A DNA stretch of 64,000 bases from JANXVY01 sp040080145 (GTDB lineage Bacteria > Pseudomonadota > Alphaproteobacteria > Rhizobiales > Hyphomicrobiaceae): NCBI GenBank assembly GCA_040080145.1, contig JBEBJA010000067.1, forward strand, positions 1-64,000, in the 5' to 3' direction. The position numbers were made by a program, and so were the translations under genes. How positions within the stretch are numbered: the stretch's first letter is position 1; every line of letters begins with the position of its first letter. The notes beneath the pieces are model-generated. The model was not told where the DNA came from and ran no database searches. It saw only the letters and a program-made list of their open reading frames with translations. Of this stretch, positions 62,098 to 64,000 are shown one piece after another.

Positions 62098-62784
62098 GTG
62101 TTCGTAATTCCCGTGATCGACATCCGTCACGGCGTCGTCGTGCGTGCCGTGGCGGGCGACCGGGCAAACTACCAGCCGATAAGTTCACCCCTGTTCGACG
62201 GCTGCGACCCCAGAGCCGCCATACGCGGTCTTATGGCACTCCATCCGTTCCCCGTAATCTACGCAGCCGACCTCGACGGGATCGAGGGGCGGGGGCGCAA
62301 CCTCGAGTTGGTGCGAGCAATGGCAGCGCAAGCGCCAGGGGCGACAATCTGGCTCGATAACGGATCTGGGTTTATGGGCGTGTGCGACATGCTCGCGGAC
62401 AAAAGGTTTTGGGCCGTTGTTGGGACCGAGTCGATTACCTTGGTGGCTTATTTGCGCTTGCTTGAGCGCTTTGCAAAGCGAACGATCCTGTCGCTTGATT
62501 TTCGGCAGGACGCCTATTTGGGTTCGAAACAGCTGTTGCTAAATGCAGAACTTTGGCCGGATCACGTCGTTGTCATGACACTGGGGCGCGTTGGAACCAG
62601 CCAAGGACCGGACCTTGACCGGATCGCCGGTATATTCAAGCGGGCGCGCAAGGGCACTAAGGTGTTTGCGGCTGGCGGCGTGCGGAATGGGGATGATCTG
62701 CGGGCGTTGGCGGCGATGGGGGTCGCAGGCGCCCTCGTCTCCACCGCGCTGCACGCTCAAACGATAACGGCCGATGATCTCTAA
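62098..62784 (+). CDS. HisA/HisF-related protein of H4MPT-using organisms
   Basis: A 228-residue (beta/alpha)8 protein resembling HisA: VIPVIDIRHGVVVRAVAGDR with Asp8, ADLDGIEG, and KVFAAGGVRNGDDLRAL in the phosphate-binding half. A distinct HisA/HisF-related family is restricted to methanogens and methylotrophs and is found in C1 clusters, which this fits better than histidine synthesis. The GTG at 62098 has AGGAGGA 5-6 bases upstream, better than the GTG at 62032. Confidence 0.87.
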   Translation: MFVIPVIDIRHGVVVRAVAGDRANYQPISSPLFDGCDPRAAIRGLMALHPFPVIYAADLDGIEGRGRNLELVRAMAAQAPGATIWLDNGSGFMGVCDMLADKRFWAVVGTESITLVAYLRLLERFAKRTILSLDFRQDAYLGSKQLLLNAELWPDHVVVMTLGRVGTSQGPDLDRIAGIFKRARKGTKVFAAGGVRNGDDLRALAAMGVAGALVSTALHAQTITADDL

Positions 62785-63021
62785 GAGACCACCGACCGAA
62801 AATCCAGCCATTCGGGGCACGAACGGCTCGCAGTGCAACCATCGTGCCGTGCAACGCTCTTGCCATCCTATCCCTGCCACTTCCCTGACAACTGCAGGGC
62901 CATCATGCGCAGTTCCGCAGCCGAAAGCGGCGGTCTGTCATCGACGGGAGGAATGGGACGGAGAGTGCTGCCGGGAAAAGTGTTAGCGGTTTTCCCGAGA
63001 GCAGCACGACCAAGCGAAGAG

Positions 63022-63047
63022 CTAGGGTCTGTCTCGACAGACCCTAG
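63022..63047 (-). terminator. Perfect hairpin after fae
   Basis: CTAGGGTCTGT pairs with ACAGACCCTAG around CTCG, an 11-bp perfect stem 6 bp past the fae stop. No T-run follows, so it may stabilise the mRNA 3' end rather than terminate. Confidence 0.55.
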
Positions 63048-63053
63048 TGCTAG

Positions 63054-63566
63054 TCACGACTTTGCAGCGAAGGGGTGCGAAGCGGTGTTGCGTGCAGCGG
63101 TTGCTTCAGCAGCCGTCGGCTTGCCAGTGATGGCGCGGGCGAGGGCTTCCTTGGTGGCGCGATAGTTGAAGTCCTGGATCTTGGCGTCGTCCTTGGCTTC
63201 CCAATGGATGAACACGCCAACGCAGATGTAAAGATCATCGGCTTCAGCAGCAGGGATGATGCCTTCAGCAACCGAATCCTGAACGGCTTTGGCAACGCCG
63301 TACTGGGCGGGTCCGAACATCTGGACAGCCTGGGTGGCGTTCTTGATGGTGACCTTGTTGTACAGGATCGTGTTCGGCTTGCAGGCCAGGTTCGGAGCGA
63401 TCACGGCGAGGAGCGACGTGAAGCCGTCCTTGTTGTTGGTCAAGCTGTTGCAGAAAGCAACTTCAGCAGCGCTGCCGCGGGGTCCGATGATGAGGTCGAT
63501 GTGGGCAACTTCGTTGCCGTCGCCAACGAGCGATTCGCCGACCATTACTTTGTTAATCGAGGCCAT
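63054..63566 (-). CDS. fae: Formaldehyde-activating enzyme
   Basis: A 170-residue Fae very close to the Methylobacterium extorquens enzyme: LVGDGNEVAHIDLIIGPRGS with the conserved active-site His (residue 22), LLAVIAPNLACKPNT, QMFGPAQYGVAKAVQD and VGVFIHWEAKDDAKIQ. It condenses formaldehyde with tetrahydromethanopterin, the entry step of formaldehyde oxidation in methylotrophs. GGGAGAG precedes the ATG; the in-frame ATG 15 bases earlier coincides with that site and is rejected. Confidence 0.97.
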   Translation of the reverse strand: MASINKVMVGESLVGDGNEVAHIDLIIGPRGSAAEVAFCNSLTNNKDGFTSLLAVIAPNLACKPNTILYNKVTIKNATQAVQMFGPAQYGVAKAVQDSVAEGIIPAAEADDLYICVGVFIHWEAKDDAKIQDFNYRATKEALARAITGKPTAAEATAARNTASHPFAAKS

Positions 63567-63775
63567 TACGTTCTCTCCCAAGGTCTAATATACATGAGCA
63601 ACCTTAAGCCACAGGATGTTCCCGCGGCCCGGTGCGTGCTCGTGACAGGCTATCCCAGTTGGCAGACCTCGACACATCCGCGAATGAACCGCGTGTGAGA
63701 CGAGTTGGTTGGCCAGATAGCGGCAGTTACGCCGAACATGTCGTACGCCAAGCCTCTAGCTAGAAGCAAGGGGGT

Positions 63776-64000
63776 TTACGACGATTTTGCTGTCCGATTT
63801 CGTGTCAGAAGTTGATCTGCAAACAAGGTTGCGACGACAAAATCCGCAGTGGTCCCCGGATTTAGCCCGCGCGCCTTGAGGTCAGCGTCGAAATTCAGCA
63901 GCTGCTGAAAGCCGTCGTCATTGACCGCTGGAAGAAAATGCGGCCGCAACCGGTGCGCCTCAATCTGAACGCCATGCGCAATCTCCGGCCCGAATTTTCG
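63776..64000 (-). CDS. CitG/MdcB-like triphosphoribosyl-dephospho-CoA synthase, 3' part
   Basis: The last 74 codons of a gene running off the right edge. The frame ends GLNPGTTADFVVATLFADQL followed by a short basic tail; NPGTTAD with the following VATLFA is the C-terminal signature of the CitG/MdcB family. Such a gene is commonly part of methylotroph H4MPT clusters. It is upstream of fae on the same strand, 209 bp away. Confidence 0.82.
   Translation of the reverse strand, partial: RKFGPEIAHGVQIEAHRLRPHFLPAVNDDGFQQLLNFDADLKARGLNPGTTADFVVATLFADQLLTRNRTAKSS

Overview
The window is a high-GC chromosomal segment of an alphaproteobacterium, most likely a methylotroph of the Hyphomicrobiales (Rhizobiales) type; I cannot fix the genus. 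The evidence is the block rpsB-tsf-pyrH-frr-uppS-cdsA-dxr-rseP-bamA-lpxD-fabZ-lpxA-lpxI-lpxB, with LpxI rather than LpxH, no skp between bamA and lpxD, and a long C-terminal extension on S2. At the right end are genes of the tetrahydromethanopterin/methylofuran C1 pathway (fae, a HisA-like protein, an MfnF-like protein, DUF447 and a CitG-like gene cut by the edge). A consensus-type CtrA box lies upstream of a LysM/M23 envelope gene.

Layout. 1-9 kb: a large coiled-coil membrane protein cut by the left edge, a dipeptide epimerase, two small exported proteins, cvpA, radA, the leucyltransferase gene ate/bpt, and a rimK-like ligase preceded by a 13-bp tandem repeat. 9.4-18.8 kb: a pel exopolysaccharide locus in the order pelA-pelB-like-pelD-pelE-pelF-pelG. 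It looks minimal: PelA has the deacetylase but no room for the N-terminal hydrolase, the PelB-like protein has TPRs but no porin, pelC is absent, and PelD ends after its GAF domain with no c-di-GMP-binding GGDEF domain. 18.9-26 kb: HIT protein, small exported protein, DUF482 acyltransferase, M48 protease, a ParDE-like module, a molybdopterin oxidoreductase and a repeat-rich stretch. 26.2-36.6 kb: dnaB, an rRNA methyltransferase, then accessory genes (Uma2, DUF2277, DUF262, HNH), alr, a TonB-like protein, a Rmd1/YagE protein, and an XRE regulator next to a SUKH protein.

36.7-52.7 kb is the conserved translation, isoprenoid and envelope block. Many of its genes overlap or sit close together, but clear terminators follow rpsB, tsf and bamA. 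LpxI carries an apparent extra copy of its C-terminal domain. 52.9-59 kb: a lipoprotein with two LysM domains and a degenerate M23 domain, two very small membrane proteins, the ycjX-ycjF pair, and a 950-bp stretch holding a 142-bp element with perfect 15-bp terminal inverted repeats and a cloverleaf-like sequence. 59.2-64 kb: the C1 cluster.

The segment is full of palindromic and tandem repeats. These include 138-bp and 143-bp tandem arrays built from inverted repeats, a dispersed GTCATGGCCGC palindrome family (one copy apparently inside the tonB-like coding sequence), and a roughly 120-bp hairpin element found in opposite orientations near 25.5 and 31.3 kb. No tRNA, rRNA, CRISPR array or transposase gene was seen.
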